From Luteibacter flocculans (GTDB lineage Bacteria; Pseudomonadota; Gammaproteobacteria; Xanthomonadales; Rhodanobacteraceae): a stretch of DNA of 64,000 nt. The stretch is from contig NZ_CP063231.1 in assembly GCF_023612255.1 (NCBI RefSeq), positions 1,594,001-1,658,000 of the forward strand, read 5' to 3'. The notes under the pieces are model-generated. The model searched no databases. It saw only the letters and a list, made by a program, of their open reading frames with translations, and was not told the origin of the DNA. A program made the translations under genes and the position numbers. Below, in pieces: positions 46,561 through 56,717 of this stretch. Positions within the stretch are counted from its first letter, which is position 1; every line of letters starts with the position of its first letter.

Positions 46561-48308
46561 GTGAGCGCCATTTCCACGCCATGCCGTACGGATTCAAGCC
46601 GCTCGGCGACGGACGCACGCGGTTCCGCCTCTGGGCGCCGGACAAGGAGTCGGCGTCCATCGAATGCGATGACGGCCATGTGTCGCGCATGCGTGCGCTC
46701 GACGACGGCTGGTTCGAATGCGTGTGCCCAGCGGAACCGGGGGTGGGTTACCGCTTCCGCTTCGACGACGGCACGGCAGTACCGGACCCGGCATCGCGAC
46801 GCCAGCGAGATGGCGACGTCCACGGCTACAGCGTGGTCACCGATCCAACGGCCTACGAATGGCGTCATACGGAATGGAGAGGCCGTCCGTGGCACGAGAC
46901 GGTGATCTATGAACTTCATCCCGGCGTGCTCGGTGGTTTCCATGGCGTGGAAATGATGCTGCCGCATCTGGCCTCACTTGGCATTACCGCCATCGAACTG
47001 ATGCCGATCGCGCAGTTCCCCGGCGAACGCAACTGGGGCTACGACGGGGTGCTGCCGTACGCGCCGGCTGCGGCATACGGTTCGCCCGACGACCTGAAGT
47101 CGCTCGTGGATACAGCCCACGGTCTCGGACTTATGGTGTTTCTCGACGTGGTCTACAACCACTTCGGTCCCGATGGCAATTATCTCGGCGCCTATGCGTC
47201 TCCCTTCTTCGACGAAGCGGCGCATACGCCGTGGGGCGCGGCGATCGGCGTGGCGACGCCGCAGGTAGGCGATTACTTCGTCCACAACGCTCTGTACTGG
47301 ATCGAGGAGTTCCGCTTCGACGGACTGCGTTTCGATGCCGTGCATGCGATCGGCAACCCGGGCTGGCTCGCGTCCCTGGCGGCGCGCGTGCGTGCGGCAA
47401 CCAGTCCTGAGCGCCACGTGCACCTCGTGCTCGAAAACGAAGCGAACCAGGCACACTTGCTGGCGCCGGAACGATTCGACGCCCAGTGGAACGACGACTT
47501 CCACAACGCCTTGCACGTGCTTCTTACAGATGAGCACGAGGGCTATTACGCGCACTATCGACCGCCGATGGAGAAGCTGCTGCGCAGCCTCCGCGAAGGC
47601 TTTGCCTTCCAGGGCGAAGCGATGGGAGGTCGCCGCCGCGGCGAGCCCTGCGCGCATCTACCGCCGGCACGCTTCGTCAATTTCCTGCAGAACCACGACC
47701 AGGTCGGCAACCGTGCCTTCGGCGATCGGCTGGAGACCCTCGTTGCGCCAGAGACTGTCGAAGCGGCGCTCGCGCTGCTGCTGCTCGCGCCGTTCGTGCC
47801 GATGCTGTTCATGGGTGAGGAATGGGCGAGCCGTACGCCGTTCCTGTTCTTCACCGATTTCCCGGACGAAGACCTGCGCCGTGCGGTGCGCGACGGCCGA
47901 CGGAAGGAGTTCGAGGCGTTCTCGGGCTTCTCGGGAGAGACCATTCCCGATCCGAACGAGTACGAGACGTTCACCGCCTCCATTCCTGTACGCGACGAAA
48001 CAAAGGGCGAGGCGCGACGTACGTTGGTTCGTACCTTGATCGCGCTGCGCCAGAAGCACGTGGCGCCCTACATCGACACGGCGCGCAGCCTCGGTGCTTC
48101 CGCACTGGGCGAACGTGCCTTCGTAGTGGCATGGTCGCTTGGCGCGGCCACACTGACTTTGTATGTCAACTTCGGCGAGAGCGAGATCGGGCTCGACACG
48201 ACGCCTTCGCCGTCCGCGGCATGGCTTCATGGCAGTGCTGCCGATGTCGCATCCGCTTCACGCGGCCTGCTCCCTGCTCGCCGCACCCTTGCCTGCCTGG
48301 AGTCCTGA
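46557..48308 (+). CDS. treZ: Malto-oligosyltrehalose trehalohydrolase TreZ
   Basis: 583 aa, GH13_10. It releases trehalose from maltooligosyl-trehalose made by TreY. Visible: N-terminal domain (FRLWAPDKESASIE), YELHPGVLGGFHGV, VYNHFGPDGNYLGAYASPFF, nucleophile Asp260 in FDGLRFDAVHAI and Glu293 in LVLENEANQ, and FLQNHDQVGNRAFGDRL. ATG 46557 overlaps the glgX stop; the frame upstream is a shadow. malQ follows after 4 bases. Confidence 0.95.
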   Translation: MSERHFHAMPYGFKPLGDGRTRFRLWAPDKESASIECDDGHVSRMRALDDGWFECVCPAEPGVGYRFRFDDGTAVPDPASRRQRDGDVHGYSVVTDPTAYEWRHTEWRGRPWHETVIYELHPGVLGGFHGVEMMLPHLASLGITAIELMPIAQFPGERNWGYDGVLPYAPAAAYGSPDDLKSLVDTAHGLGLMVFLDVVYNHFGPDGNYLGAYASPFFDEAAHTPWGAAIGVATPQVGDYFVHNALYWIEEFRFDGLRFDAVHAIGNPGWLASLAARVRAATSPERHVHLVLENEANQAHLLAPERFDAQWNDDFHNALHVLLTDEHEGYYAHYRPPMEKLLRSLREGFAFQGEAMGGRRRGEPCAHLPPARFVNFLQNHDQVGNRAFGDRLETLVAPETVEAALALLLLAPFVPMLFMGEEWASRTPFLFFTDFPDEDLRRAVRDGRRKEFEAFSGFSGETIPDPNEYETFTASIPVRDETKGEARRTLVRTLIALRQKHVAPYIDTARSLGASALGERAFVVAWSLGAATLTLYVNFGESEIGLDTTPSPSAAWLHGSAADVASASRGLLPARRTLACLES

Positions 48309-48312
48309 CCCC

Positions 48313-50394
48313 GTGAACGCATCCCTCGACGATCGCCTCGCTCTGCTGGCCGAAAAGGCAGGCATCGACGTGCACTGGCGTGACGCGTTGGACCGCCCGC
48401 AGACGACGTCGCCGGACACGCTGCGCGCCGTGCTTCGTGCGCTGGGCCTGCCGGCGGAAAACGCGAGCGATGTCGACGCCAGCCTGCAGCGTCTCGATGA
48501 GGAAGGTAGCGGTCGTCGCTTGCCGCGGCTCATCACGGCCGATGCGGGGTCTCGCGTCGAGCTACCGCCATCGCCGCGTGGCCGCGCGTGGAAGATCGCT
48601 TCGCAGGACGGCGCCGTGGTGAGCGAAGGCGAGTTGCCTTCCAGTGAGCGCGAGGTCAATGCGCCGGCTTTGCCTGGCTACTACACGCTATCGCTGGGCG
48701 ACGACGAGGTCACGTTGGCCGTGGCGCCGTCCCGGACGTTCGGCGTCGGCGACATTGCAGGTGCGCGAAATCCCTGGGGCGTCGCGGTACAGATGTCCAG
48801 CCTGCGCCGTCCGGGCGATGGCGGTATCGGCGATTTTACGGCCCTGGAACTGGCGGCGAGGGCGGCGGCGGAGAAGGGCGCCGACGCGATGGCGATCAGT
48901 CCGCTGCATGCGTTGTTCGCGGCGGCACCCGAGCGCTACAGCCCCTACGCGCCGTCCAGCCGTCTGTTTCTCAACGGCCTTTACATCGACCCCGCGCGTA
49001 CCAGCGGCGAGCAGACGGTGCGCGCCGTGATCGACACGCACAATCTTCGGCAGGAGCTGGCCGAGCTGGAATGGCTCGAGCTGATCGACTGGCCGCGCGC
49101 GGCACGGGCGCGCATGACCATTCTTCGCTCGGTATACGAGTGGGCATCGGTGGATCTCGCGCATTCCGACCGCTTCATGGCGTTCCGCAAGGAGCAGGGC
49201 GAGCCGCTTGAGCGGCATGCGCGCTTCGAGGCGCTGCATGCCGACTTCACCGCCCACGGACGACCCGGAGGGTGGCAAGGTTGGCCTGAGGCCTTCCACG
49301 ATCCGGCGAGTAGTGCGGTGGCAGCGTTTGCCCGCGAGCACTCGCGCGAGGTGGGGTTCCACGCCTGGCTCCAATGGCTGGCAGCGCAAGGCCTGGAAGG
49401 CGCGCAGAAGGCTGCGCGCGATGCGGGCATGAAGATCGGCCTGATCGCCGATCTCGCCGTTGGTGCCGATGCGGGCGGAAGCCACGCCTGGGCTCACCAG
49501 GGCGAGGTATTGAGCGGTCTCTCCGTGGGCGCGCCGCCGGATGCGCTCAACCGGCTGGGCCAGGATTGGGGTCTGACGACCTTCTCGCCGCGCGGGCTTC
49601 GCGAATCCGGCTTCCGGGGTTTCATCGGCATGTTGCGCGCGGCGCTGGCGCATGCGGGCGGCGTACGCATCGATCACGTGTTGGGCCTGAAGCGCCTGTG
49701 GCTGTTGCCGCATGGCGTAGGCGCCACCGAGGGCGCCTACGTGCGCTACCCGATGAACGATCTGTTGCGCCTCATCGCGCTCGAATCGCATCTGCACCGC
49801 GCGATCGTGATCGGCGAAGACCTCGGCACGGTGCCCTCCGACTTTCGCGATGCGATCGGCGAACGCAATCTGCTCGGCATCCGCGTGCTCTGGTTCGAGC
49901 GCGCTGCCGACGGCGGCTTCGTTGCGCCGTCCGAGTGGTCGAACAAGGCGATGGCGACGACGAGCACACACGACGTGCCGACCGTTGCCGGATGGTGGAG
50001 CGGTCGCGACGTGGCGTGGCGCAAGCGTACGGGCCTCGACGATCCGACCGTGGACGAAGCCGCCGTGCGCGTAGGCGAACGCGTGAAGCTGTGGCGCGCA
50101 CTCTGCGCATCCGGCTCGGCATGGAATGAGGACGCACCGCCTGCCCCCGACGACATCTCGCCGGTGGTCGTCGCGGCTGCGCGGCACGTGTCGCAGGCGC
50201 CGGCACCCCTGGCGATCTTCCCGGTCGAGGACGTCCTCGGCCTGCACGAGCAACCCAATCTACCCGGACCCACCGACGCGGTGCATCCGAACTGGCGCCG
50301 GCGCATGCCGGACTCGTCGTCGCGGTTGTTCGACGGGCCCATTGCCCACGCCGTGTGCGCCACTATCGATCAGACCCGGAACCGTTCCCGATGA
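48313..50394 (+). CDS. malQ: 4-alpha-glucanotransferase MalQ
   Basis: 693 aa, GH77. It moves maltooligosaccharide units between glucan chains, freeing glucose. Visible: PWGVAVQMSSLRRPGDGGIGDF, YSPYAPSSRLFLNGLYID, IADLAVGADAGGSHAW, nucleophile Asp454 in GGVRIDHVLGLKRLW, Glu502 in VIGEDLGTVP and STHDVPTVAGWW. GTG 48313 is chosen: GGAG lies ten bases upstream and the preceding in-frame part is within treZ. It overlaps treY (ATGA). It would supply chain lengths that TreY can use. Confidence 0.94.
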   Translation: MNASLDDRLALLAEKAGIDVHWRDALDRPQTTSPDTLRAVLRALGLPAENASDVDASLQRLDEEGSGRRLPRLITADAGSRVELPPSPRGRAWKIASQDGAVVSEGELPSSEREVNAPALPGYYTLSLGDDEVTLAVAPSRTFGVGDIAGARNPWGVAVQMSSLRRPGDGGIGDFTALELAARAAAEKGADAMAISPLHALFAAAPERYSPYAPSSRLFLNGLYIDPARTSGEQTVRAVIDTHNLRQELAELEWLELIDWPRAARARMTILRSVYEWASVDLAHSDRFMAFRKEQGEPLERHARFEALHADFTAHGRPGGWQGWPEAFHDPASSAVAAFAREHSREVGFHAWLQWLAAQGLEGAQKAARDAGMKIGLIADLAVGADAGGSHAWAHQGEVLSGLSVGAPPDALNRLGQDWGLTTFSPRGLRESGFRGFIGMLRAALAHAGGVRIDHVLGLKRLWLLPHGVGATEGAYVRYPMNDLLRLIALESHLHRAIVIGEDLGTVPSDFRDAIGERNLLGIRVLWFERAADGGFVAPSEWSNKAMATTSTHDVPTVAGWWSGRDVAWRKRTGLDDPTVDEAAVRVGERVKLWRALCASGSAWNEDAPPAPDDISPVVVAAARHVSQAPAPLAIFPVEDVLGLHEQPNLPGPTDAVHPNWRRRMPDSSSRLFDGPIAHAVCATIDQTRNRSR

Positions 50395-52997
50395 GTCCAC
50401 CACGCGCACTTGCGCGCCTTCAGTTCCATGCCGGTTTCACCCTCGACGATGCGGTGGAGGTCGTCGACTACTACGCGCGTCTTGGCATCAGTCACCTGTA
50501 TGCCTCGCCGATCCTGCGCGCGCGCTCGGGTTCGACGCATGGCTACGACGTGGTCGATTGCCATGAGGTGAATCCCGAACTCGGCGGAGAAGACGCCTTG
50601 CGTCGCCTCGTGGCGCGCCTGCGTTCACGCGGCATGGGCCTCGTGCTGGACATCGTGCCGAACCACATGGGCGTCGGCGTGCAGAACGCATGGTGGATGG
50701 ACGTGCTTCGCCACGGTCGCACCAGTCGCTACGCGGGTTATTTCGACATCGACTGGCAAGCCTCCGATCCATTGCTGCGTGGACGCCTGTTGCTGCCGAT
50801 CCTTGGCGCAGGCTATGACGCGACGCTGCGCGAAGGACACCTGCGGCTGGCGCGTCGGCGCGGCGAATGGATGCTGCGCGTCTACGACGATCACCTGCCG
50901 CTCTCGCCGGAATCGCTGGCCGGCCTGACCGACGATGCCGAGGCGAAGCACGATCCGGCGTCAGACGAGGGCAGGGCAGCGCTGCATGCCTTGATCGAAC
51001 GGCAGCATTACCGCCTCGCGTTCTGGAAGCTCGCCAGCGATATGGTGAACTACCGTCGCTTCTTCGACATCAACGAGCTCGCCGGTCTGCGCATCGAGCG
51101 TACAGCCGTGTTCGAAGACACGCACAAGACGATCTTCCGCCTCTACGCCGAAGGACTGATCGACGGCGTGCGCTGCGATCACGTGGACGGGCTGGCGGAT
51201 CCGCGGCGTTACTGCCGCCAACTGCGTCATCGACTCGATCGTCTGCGTACGCAGCCTCCACCGGAGGCGCCGCGCGGTGGTGCCTATATCGTGGTGGAGA
51301 AGATCCTCGCCGAGGATGAGTCGCTCCGGCTCGACTGGCGCACGGATGGCACCACCGGCTACGAGTTCATGGATCAGGTCTCGGCGGTGCTGCACGATGA
51401 CACAGGCGAAGCGCCGCTGACCGAGCTGTGGCGCAATCTCACCGGCGAAGGCGCCGACTTCGCGACGCAAGCCGTTCGCGCGCGTCGCCAGATCCTGGTG
51501 GACAGCTTCGAGGCCGAGTTGGATCGCACGGCGCGCGCACTTTTTGCCGCTGCCCGAGCGGACGTCGCCACGCGCGACGTCTCGCTTGCTGCCATTCGCC
51601 GCGTATTGGCAGAGCTGCTGGTGCATTTTCCGGTCTATCGCACCTACGCCGGCGGCGCTGGACGCGACGCGTTCGACGCTGCCGTGTTCGAGCGTGCAGT
51701 GGAAGGTGCGTTGCGGACGATCCGGGGTGAAGACACGGACCTGCTGTATCTCGTGGCGGGTTGGCTTGGCGGCGAGGCACCGCGCTCGCTCCCCCCGGGG
51801 CCGGTGCGCCGCGCACGCGAACGCGCGATCGCGGTGTTCCAGCAGGCGACCTCGCCCGTCGCGGCGAAAGCGGTTGAAGACACGGCAGGCTATCGCTACG
51901 GCCGCTTGCTCTCGCGCAACGAAGTCGGTGTGGACGCGGCACGGCTGGCGATTTCGATGGACGAATTCCATCGTCGCTGCGTCGAACGCGGCGCCACGCT
52001 GCCGCACAATCTGCTCGCGACGGCGACCCATGACCACAAGCGCGGCGAGGATGTGCGCGCGCGCCTGGCGGTGCTGTCGGAAGTGGCCGGGCGCTGGGTA
52101 GTGACCGTGGAGCACTGGCGCGCTCGTCACGCGTCGCTTCGGCAGCGCGCGGAAGGGCGCATGGCACCGTCGGCGGCCGATGAACTGATGCTCTACCAGA
52201 TGCTGGTGGGTGCCTGGCCGCTGGGGCTGGAGCCCGGTGACGACGAAGGCCTCGAGCGCTTCGCCTCGCGCATCGCCGCGTGGCAGCGCAAGGCGCTGCG
52301 CGAAGCCAAACGCTGGACCCGCTGGACGTCGCCGAACGAGCCCTACGAGGACGCGTGCGAGGATTTCCTGCGCAGCCTGCTCTCCGGCGATGGCGCCGCC
52401 GAACTGGCGGCCTTTGCCCAATACATCGCCGCGCCCGGCGCCGCCAATGGCCTGGCGCAGACGGTGCTGCGGCTGACGGCGCCGGGTGTGCCGGATCTCT
52501 ATCAGGGCACCGAGTACTGGGACTTCAGCCTGGTGGATCCGGACAACCGACGACCGGTGGACTTCGCGGCACGCAGTGCGTCGCTCGAGCGCGAGCGTGC
52601 GCCGGAGGAGGCGCTTGGCACGTGGCGCGACGGGGCAGTGAAGCAGGCAACCATTCTGCGGCTACTGAGTCTGCGTCGGGCTCACCCGGAACTGTTCGCC
52701 CAGGGCAGCTACCGACCGTTGTCGGCGTCCGGCACAGCGGCCGATCACATTCTCGCGTTCGTGCGCGAGCATCGCGGGCAGCGCCTGCTGGTGGCCGTGG
52801 CGCGGCATACGGCCGAATGGCTTGCGGGCGCCGAGACCCCGGCGATTCCGGCAGCGTGCTGGGAGGGCACGACCTTGCCGTTGCCAGAAGGGCAATGGCG
52901 GAACGTCCTCGGCGACGGAGCACGGCCTGGCGGCGTGACCGAGGCCGTAGGCGTTTTCGGCAATTTGCCGGTGGCTGCGTGGGTCAGTGGTGCCTGA
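50391..52997 (+). CDS. treY: Malto-oligosyltrehalose synthase TreY
   Basis: 868 aa, GH13_26. It turns the reducing end of a maltodextrin into a trehalose unit by intramolecular transfer. Visible: YYARLGISHLYASPILRARSGSTHGYDV, IVPNHMGVG, nucleophile Asp263 in GVRCDHVDGLADP, IVVEKILAEDESLRLDW, LLATATHDHKRGEDVRARL and LTAPGVPDLYQGTEYWDFSLVDPDNRRPVD. ATG 50391 overlaps the malQ stop; the in-frame ATG 50355 lies inside malQ. It closes the operon. Confidence 0.96.
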   Translation: MSPPRALARLQFHAGFTLDDAVEVVDYYARLGISHLYASPILRARSGSTHGYDVVDCHEVNPELGGEDALRRLVARLRSRGMGLVLDIVPNHMGVGVQNAWWMDVLRHGRTSRYAGYFDIDWQASDPLLRGRLLLPILGAGYDATLREGHLRLARRRGEWMLRVYDDHLPLSPESLAGLTDDAEAKHDPASDEGRAALHALIERQHYRLAFWKLASDMVNYRRFFDINELAGLRIERTAVFEDTHKTIFRLYAEGLIDGVRCDHVDGLADPRRYCRQLRHRLDRLRTQPPPEAPRGGAYIVVEKILAEDESLRLDWRTDGTTGYEFMDQVSAVLHDDTGEAPLTELWRNLTGEGADFATQAVRARRQILVDSFEAELDRTARALFAAARADVATRDVSLAAIRRVLAELLVHFPVYRTYAGGAGRDAFDAAVFERAVEGALRTIRGEDTDLLYLVAGWLGGEAPRSLPPGPVRRARERAIAVFQQATSPVAAKAVEDTAGYRYGRLLSRNEVGVDAARLAISMDEFHRRCVERGATLPHNLLATATHDHKRGEDVRARLAVLSEVAGRWVVTVEHWRARHASLRQRAEGRMAPSAADELMLYQMLVGAWPLGLEPGDDEGLERFASRIAAWQRKALREAKRWTRWTSPNEPYEDACEDFLRSLLSGDGAAELAAFAQYIAAPGAANGLAQTVLRLTAPGVPDLYQGTEYWDFSLVDPDNRRPVDFAARSASLERERAPEEALGTWRDGAVKQATILRLLSLRRAHPELFAQGSYRPLSASGTAADHILAFVREHRGQRLLVAVARHTAEWLAGAETPAIPAACWEGTTLPLPEGQWRNVLGDGARPGGVTEAVGVFGNLPVAAWVSGA

Positions 52998-53037
52998 ATC
53001 GACCGGTTGTCGCAGCGGGTGACGCTCGCCGCGACAA

Positions 53038-53298
53038 TCAGCCGCTCAGCGATCTCACCAGCGCGATGTAGTCGCGCATCGCCGCCTCACGCGGGGTGCC
53101 CTTGAGTGTGGCCCAGGCCTCGTACTTGGCGGTGCCGACGAAATCGAAGAAGCCGGGCTTGTCGCCGTGGATGTCGCCTTCGGAGCCCTGCTTGTAGAGC
53201 GCATAGATGCGCAACAGCGTGTCGTTATCGGGCCGGTGCCCGAGGCGACCGAGGTCCAGGTAAGCCTGCTCGAACTGGCTCCGAAGGTCGTCGGACAT
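53038..53298 (-). CDS. Acyl-CoA-binding protein
   Basis: 86 aa, the whole ACBP fold of four helices. Ligand residues are visible in LRIYALYKQGSEGDIHGDKPGFFDFVGTAKYEAW and LKGTPREAAMRDYIALV. It buffers long-chain acyl-CoA in the cytoplasm. The frame is open to 53364; ATG 53298 is the family start (MSDDLRSQFEQAY). It is convergent with the treY end and divergent from cmk. Confidence 0.93.
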   Translation of the reverse strand: MSDDLRSQFEQAYLDLGRLGHRPDNDTLLRIYALYKQGSEGDIHGDKPGFFDFVGTAKYEAWATLKGTPREAAMRDYIALVRSLSG

Positions 53299-53422
53299 GA
53301 AGGGCGGGAACCCTGGGCGCGGTAGGTTGACGGGCTTGTAGCACGGCCCTACTGGGCTGTCCATGGCCGGATTCCGACCGGCGACGCGATATCATGCCGG
53401 TTTCGCGAATGAGGTTTATGCC

Positions 53423-54103
53423 ATGGGCCATCCGGCAGCCGTCCCCGTCCTGACCATCGACGGCCCTTCCGGCTCCGGCAAGGGAACGATCAGCCGCCTC
53501 GTGGCCGAGCGGCTCGGCTGGCGCCTGCTCGACTCGGGGGCGCTCTATCGCGCGGTGGGCTATGCGGCGGGCGAGGAGGGCATCGATCTCTCGGACGCCG
53601 AAGCGGTCACCCGTTGCGCCCAGACCGTGAAGATCCGCTTCCAGGCCAGCCCGGATGGTGGCGAGACACGGGTGCTGGTCAACGGCCACGACGCCACCGA
53701 CGAACTGCGCACCGAAACCGCCGGCGCGGCGGCCTCCGCCATCGCCGTGATTCCCTCCGTGCGGCAGGCCCTGGTGGACCTCCAGCACGGCTTCCGCAAG
53801 GCGCCGGGCCTGGTTGCGGACGGGCGGGACATGGGCACGGTGATTTTCCCCGACGCCGCCCACAAGTTCTTCCTTACCGCCAGCGCCGCCGAACGCGCGA
53901 AAAGGCGCTATAAGCAGTTGAAGGATAAGGGCCTGAGCGTTACACTTGCGACTCTTCAAAGAGAGATCGAGGCGCGCGACGAGCGGGACGCGTCGCGGCC
54001 GGTCGCCCCATTGAAGCCAGCCGAAGGCGCCGTGGTGATCGATACCACCGGCATGCCGATCGACGAAGTAGTGGCGAAAGTATTCGCCGTGGTGCGCCCG
54101 TAG
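53423..54103 (+). CDS. cmk: Cytidylate kinase
   Basis: 226 aa. It phosphorylates CMP and dCMP. P-loop GPSGSGKGT near the N-terminus, the CMP site [33 protein letters not shown] and [14 protein letters not shown] are all present. ATG 53423 follows GAGGTTTATGCC. It stands before rpsA, as in most gammaproteobacteria. Confidence 0.96.
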   Translation: MGHPAAVPVLTIDGPSGSGKGTISRLVAERLGWRLLDSGALYRAVGYAAGEEGIDLSDAEAVTRCAQTVKIRFQASPDGGETRVLVNGHDATDELRTETAGAAASAIAVIPSVRQALVDLQHGFRKAPGLVADGRDMGTVIFPDAAHKFFLTASAAERAKRRYKQLKDKGLSVTLATLQREIEARDERDASRPVAPLKPAEGAVVIDTTGMPIDEVVAKVFAVVRP

Positions 54104-54269
54104 GGCGCATCCGGCATTGGCGTCCGCGCGGTTGCGCGGGCTCTTGCAACGGTGCAGGGCAGGCCTATCCAGGCATGTTCGCGCACCCCTGACCGGTGGG
54201 TCCCCCGTTTGCCTGCGATCACGAAGGTACGCAGCGCCGGGTACGACCTTTCATAACCCTGGAATCAAC
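54104..54269 (+). promoter_or_regulatory. rpsA leader region, possible S1 autoregulation
   Basis: 166 bp with no gene. It holds a short hairpin (CCGCGC/GCGCGG, about 54124-54139), and the rpsA start has no good Shine-Dalgarno (TGGAATCAACATG). S1 represses its own translation in E. coli through a structured leader that lacks a Shine-Dalgarno; similarity here is in arrangement only. Confidence 0.3.
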
Positions 54270-55943
54270 ATGACTGAAAGTTTTGCCGAACTGTTTGAAC
54301 AGAGCCAGCAGGCCATCTCCAAGCTGAAGCCCGGCTCCATCGTCACCGGTATCGTTGTGGAAATCCGCAACGACGTGGTGGTGATCAACGCCGGCCTGAA
54401 GAGCGAAGGCATCGTCCCCATCGAGCAGTTCAAGGACGAGTCCGGCGCGCTGGAAGTGGAAGTGGGCGACGAGGTCAAGGTCGCGCTCGACGCGCTCGAA
54501 GACGGCTTCGGCGAGACCAAGCTCTCCCGTGAGAAGGCCAAGCGTTCGATGGTGTGGGACGACCTCGAGCAGGCGTTCGACAAGGAAGAGACCATCACCG
54601 GCAAGATCTCCGGCAAGGTCAAGGGCGGCTTCACCGTCGACATCAAGGACGTCCGCGCATTCCTGCCGGGTTCCCTGGTCGACGTGCGTCCGGTCCGTGA
54701 TCCGGTCTACCTCGAGGGCAAGGACCTCGAGTTCAAGATCATCAAGCTCGACCGCAAGCGCAACAACGTCGTCGTCAGCCGCCGCGCGGTCGTCGAGACG
54801 GAGTTCTCGGAAGAGCGCGAGAAGCTGCTCGAGCGCCTGACCGAAGGCGCAGTGGTCAAGGGTGTGGTGAAGAACCTCACCGACTACGGCGCGTTCGTGG
54901 ACCTCGGCGGCATCGACGGCCTGCTGCACATCACCGACATGGCGTGGAAGCGCGTGCGTCACCCGTCCGAAGTCGTCAACGTCGGCGACGAGCTGGACGT
55001 CCGCGTGCTGAAGTACGACCGCGAGCGCAACCGCGTGTCGCTCGGCCTCAAGCAGCTCGGCGACGACCCGTGGGTCGCCATCGCCCGCCGTTATCCGGTC
55101 GGCAGCCGCCTGTTCGGCAAGGTCTCCAACGTGACCGATTACGGTTGCTTCGTTGAGATCGAGCCGGGCGTGGAAGGCCTGGTGCACGTGTCCGAAATGG
55201 ACTGGACCAATAAGAACGTCAATCCGGCCAAGGTCGTGCAGGTCGGCGACGAGACGGAAGTCATGGTCCTGGACGTGGACGAAGAGCGTCGCCGCATCTC
55301 GCTGGGTATCAAGCAGACCCGCTCGAACCCGTGGGAAGCCTTCGCCGCCATGCACAAGAAGGGCGACAAGGTCTCCGGTCAGATCAAGTCGATCACCGAC
55401 TTCGGCATCTTCATCGGCCTGGAAGGCGGTATCGATGGTCTCGTCCACCTGTCCGACATCTCGTGGCAGGCCTCGGGTGAAGACCTCGTCCGCAACTTCA
55501 AGAAGGGCGACGAAGTCGAAGCCGTGGTCCTGGCTGTCGATCCGGAACGCGAGCGCATCTCCCTCGGCATCAAGCAGATGGAGCAGGATCCGTTCGGCCA
55601 GTTCATGGCCACGAATCCGCGCGGCACGGTCCTGACCGGCACGGTCAAGGAAGTCGACGCCAAGGGTGCGGTCGTGGATCTCGGCGAAGGCGTCGAGGGC
55701 TACATCCGTGCGAACGACATCGCCAAGGAGCGCGTGGACGACGCCACGCAGTACCTGAAGGTCGGCGATGCGGTCGAAGCGAAGTTCACCGGCATGGATC
55801 GCAAGGGCCGTCAGCTGCAGCTGTCGATCCGCGCGAAGGACGAGGAAGATCTGGCCGATACGATGGCCGACTACCAGTCCGCTGCAGGTGGCACGACCAA
55901 GCTCGGCGCGCTGCTCAAAGAGCAGATGAACAAGGCCGACTGA
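54270..55943 (+). CDS. rpsA: 30S ribosomal protein S1
   Basis: 557 aa with six S1 RNA-binding domains, each with a repeated G-x-V-x-x-(I/L/V) start and a hydrophobic [13 protein letters not shown]-type end: [87 protein letters not shown] and [20 protein letters not shown]. It delivers mRNA to the 30S subunit. ATG 54270 is the family start ([11 protein letters not shown]). Confidence 0.98.
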   Translation: MTESFAELFEQSQQAISKLKPGSIVTGIVVEIRNDVVVINAGLKSEGIVPIEQFKDESGALEVEVGDEVKVALDALEDGFGETKLSREKAKRSMVWDDLEQAFDKEETITGKISGKVKGGFTVDIKDVRAFLPGSLVDVRPVRDPVYLEGKDLEFKIIKLDRKRNNVVVSRRAVVETEFSEEREKLLERLTEGAVVKGVVKNLTDYGAFVDLGGIDGLLHITDMAWKRVRHPSEVVNVGDELDVRVLKYDRERNRVSLGLKQLGDDPWVAIARRYPVGSRLFGKVSNVTDYGCFVEIEPGVEGLVHVSEMDWTNKNVNPAKVVQVGDETEVMVLDVDEERRRISLGIKQTRSNPWEAFAAMHKKGDKVSGQIKSITDFGIFIGLEGGIDGLVHLSDISWQASGEDLVRNFKKGDEVEAVVLAVDPERERISLGIKQMEQDPFGQFMATNPRGTVLTGTVKEVDAKGAVVDLGEGVEGYIRANDIAKERVDDATQYLKVGDAVEAKFTGMDRKGRQLQLSIRAKDEEDLADTMADYQSAAGGTTKLGALLKEQMNKAD

Positions 55944-55949
55944 CCGTCG

Positions 55950-55984
55950 GGCGAGGGGCGGTCATCCGCCCCTCGCCATTGTTT
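55950..55984 (+). terminator. Terminator after rpsA
   Basis: A perfect 12-bp stem GGCGAGGGGCGG (55950-55961) / CCGCCCCTCGCC (55966-55977) with a TCAT loop, then ATTGTTT. It lies before ihfB, so rpsA and ihfB are likely partly separate units. Confidence 0.75.
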
Positions 55985-56025
55985 GGACAGACCTTTGCGT
56001 CAGCTTGAGAATTACCAGGGGACCC

Positions 56026-56328
56026 ATGACAAAGTCGGAACTGATCGAGGCGCTGGCTCGGCGCCAGACCCATCTTGCCTTCAGCGACGTGGAACTTGCG
56101 GTCAAGAGCGTGCTGGAGCAGATGAGTCATGCGCTCTCCACGGGTGAACGCATCGAGATACGCGGCTTCGGCAGCTTTGCGCTTCATTTCCGTCCGCCGC
56201 GCATGGGACGCAACCCCAAGACCGGCGAGGCGGTCGCCTTGCCCGGCAAGCACGTACCACACTTCAAACCCGGTAAGGAATTACGCGAACGCGTAAATCT
56301 TATCGAGGAGACCAACGCCGCGCAGTGA
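56026..56328 (+). CDS. ihfB: Integration host factor subunit beta
   Basis: 100-aa DNA-bending protein, HU/IHF family: [43 protein letters not shown] with the Pro that intercalates in DNA, and [13 protein letters not shown]. It pairs with IhfA. ATG 56026 follows AGGGG; the in-frame ATG at 56005 lies before the Shine-Dalgarno. The stop codon sits in the loop of its terminator. Confidence 0.97.
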   Translation: MTKSELIEALARRQTHLAFSDVELAVKSVLEQMSHALSTGERIEIRGFGSFALHFRPPRMGRNPKTGEAVALPGKHVPHFKPGKELRERVNLIEETNAAQ

Positions 56329-56343
56329 CGCGGCGTTTTTTTT
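56314..56343 (+). terminator. Terminator overlapping the ihfB stop codon
   Basis: 9-bp stem AACGCCGCG / CGCGGCGTT with a 6-nt loop that contains the TGA stop (56326-56328), followed by six more T. Confidence 0.85.
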
Positions 56344-56456
56344 GCACAACCAACACCCGCTTTGCCGGCACCCATGGTCAGGGACGTGCCGCCGAAGCTG
56401 TATGAAAAGCCAACCGCAACGCACCATCGCGTTCATGATTCGGGTACATTCGCCAG

Positions 56457-56717
56457 ATGCGTCTGCTTGCCATCATCTTCCTGCTGTTGTTCGTCGCCGC
56501 CGGCATCGTCTTCGGCGCGTTGAATGCCGATCTGGTGCCGTTCGATTTCGGCTTCGCCCGACTGTCGTTGCCAAAGGGCGGCGCCATGCTCGCGGCCGTG
56601 CTGGTGGGCTGGATCCTCGGTGGGATCACCGCCTGGCTGGGCACGTCCCTGGCGCTTCGGCGGCGGCATCGGCGTGCGCGCGACGAGCGCAAGGTAGCCA
56701 ACGCGACCGCCGCATGA
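56457..56717 (+). CDS. lapA: LapA family inner-membrane protein
   Basis: 86 aa with two membrane segments (1-22 and 42-65) and a basic tail (LRRRHRRARDERK). It belongs to the LapA/DUF1049 family that works with LapB in LPS assembly. Start ATG 56457 lies 129 bp after ihfB. It overlaps lapB (ATGA). Confidence 0.88.
   Translation: MRLLAIIFLLLFVAAGIVFGALNADLVPFDFGFARLSLPKGGAMLAAVLVGWILGGITAWLGTSLALRRRHRRARDERKVANATAA

Noticed and set aside
54117-54269. N-terminal extension of rpsA
   Set aside because: The frame is open by chance; S1 begins with [11 protein letters not shown] at 54270 in the family.
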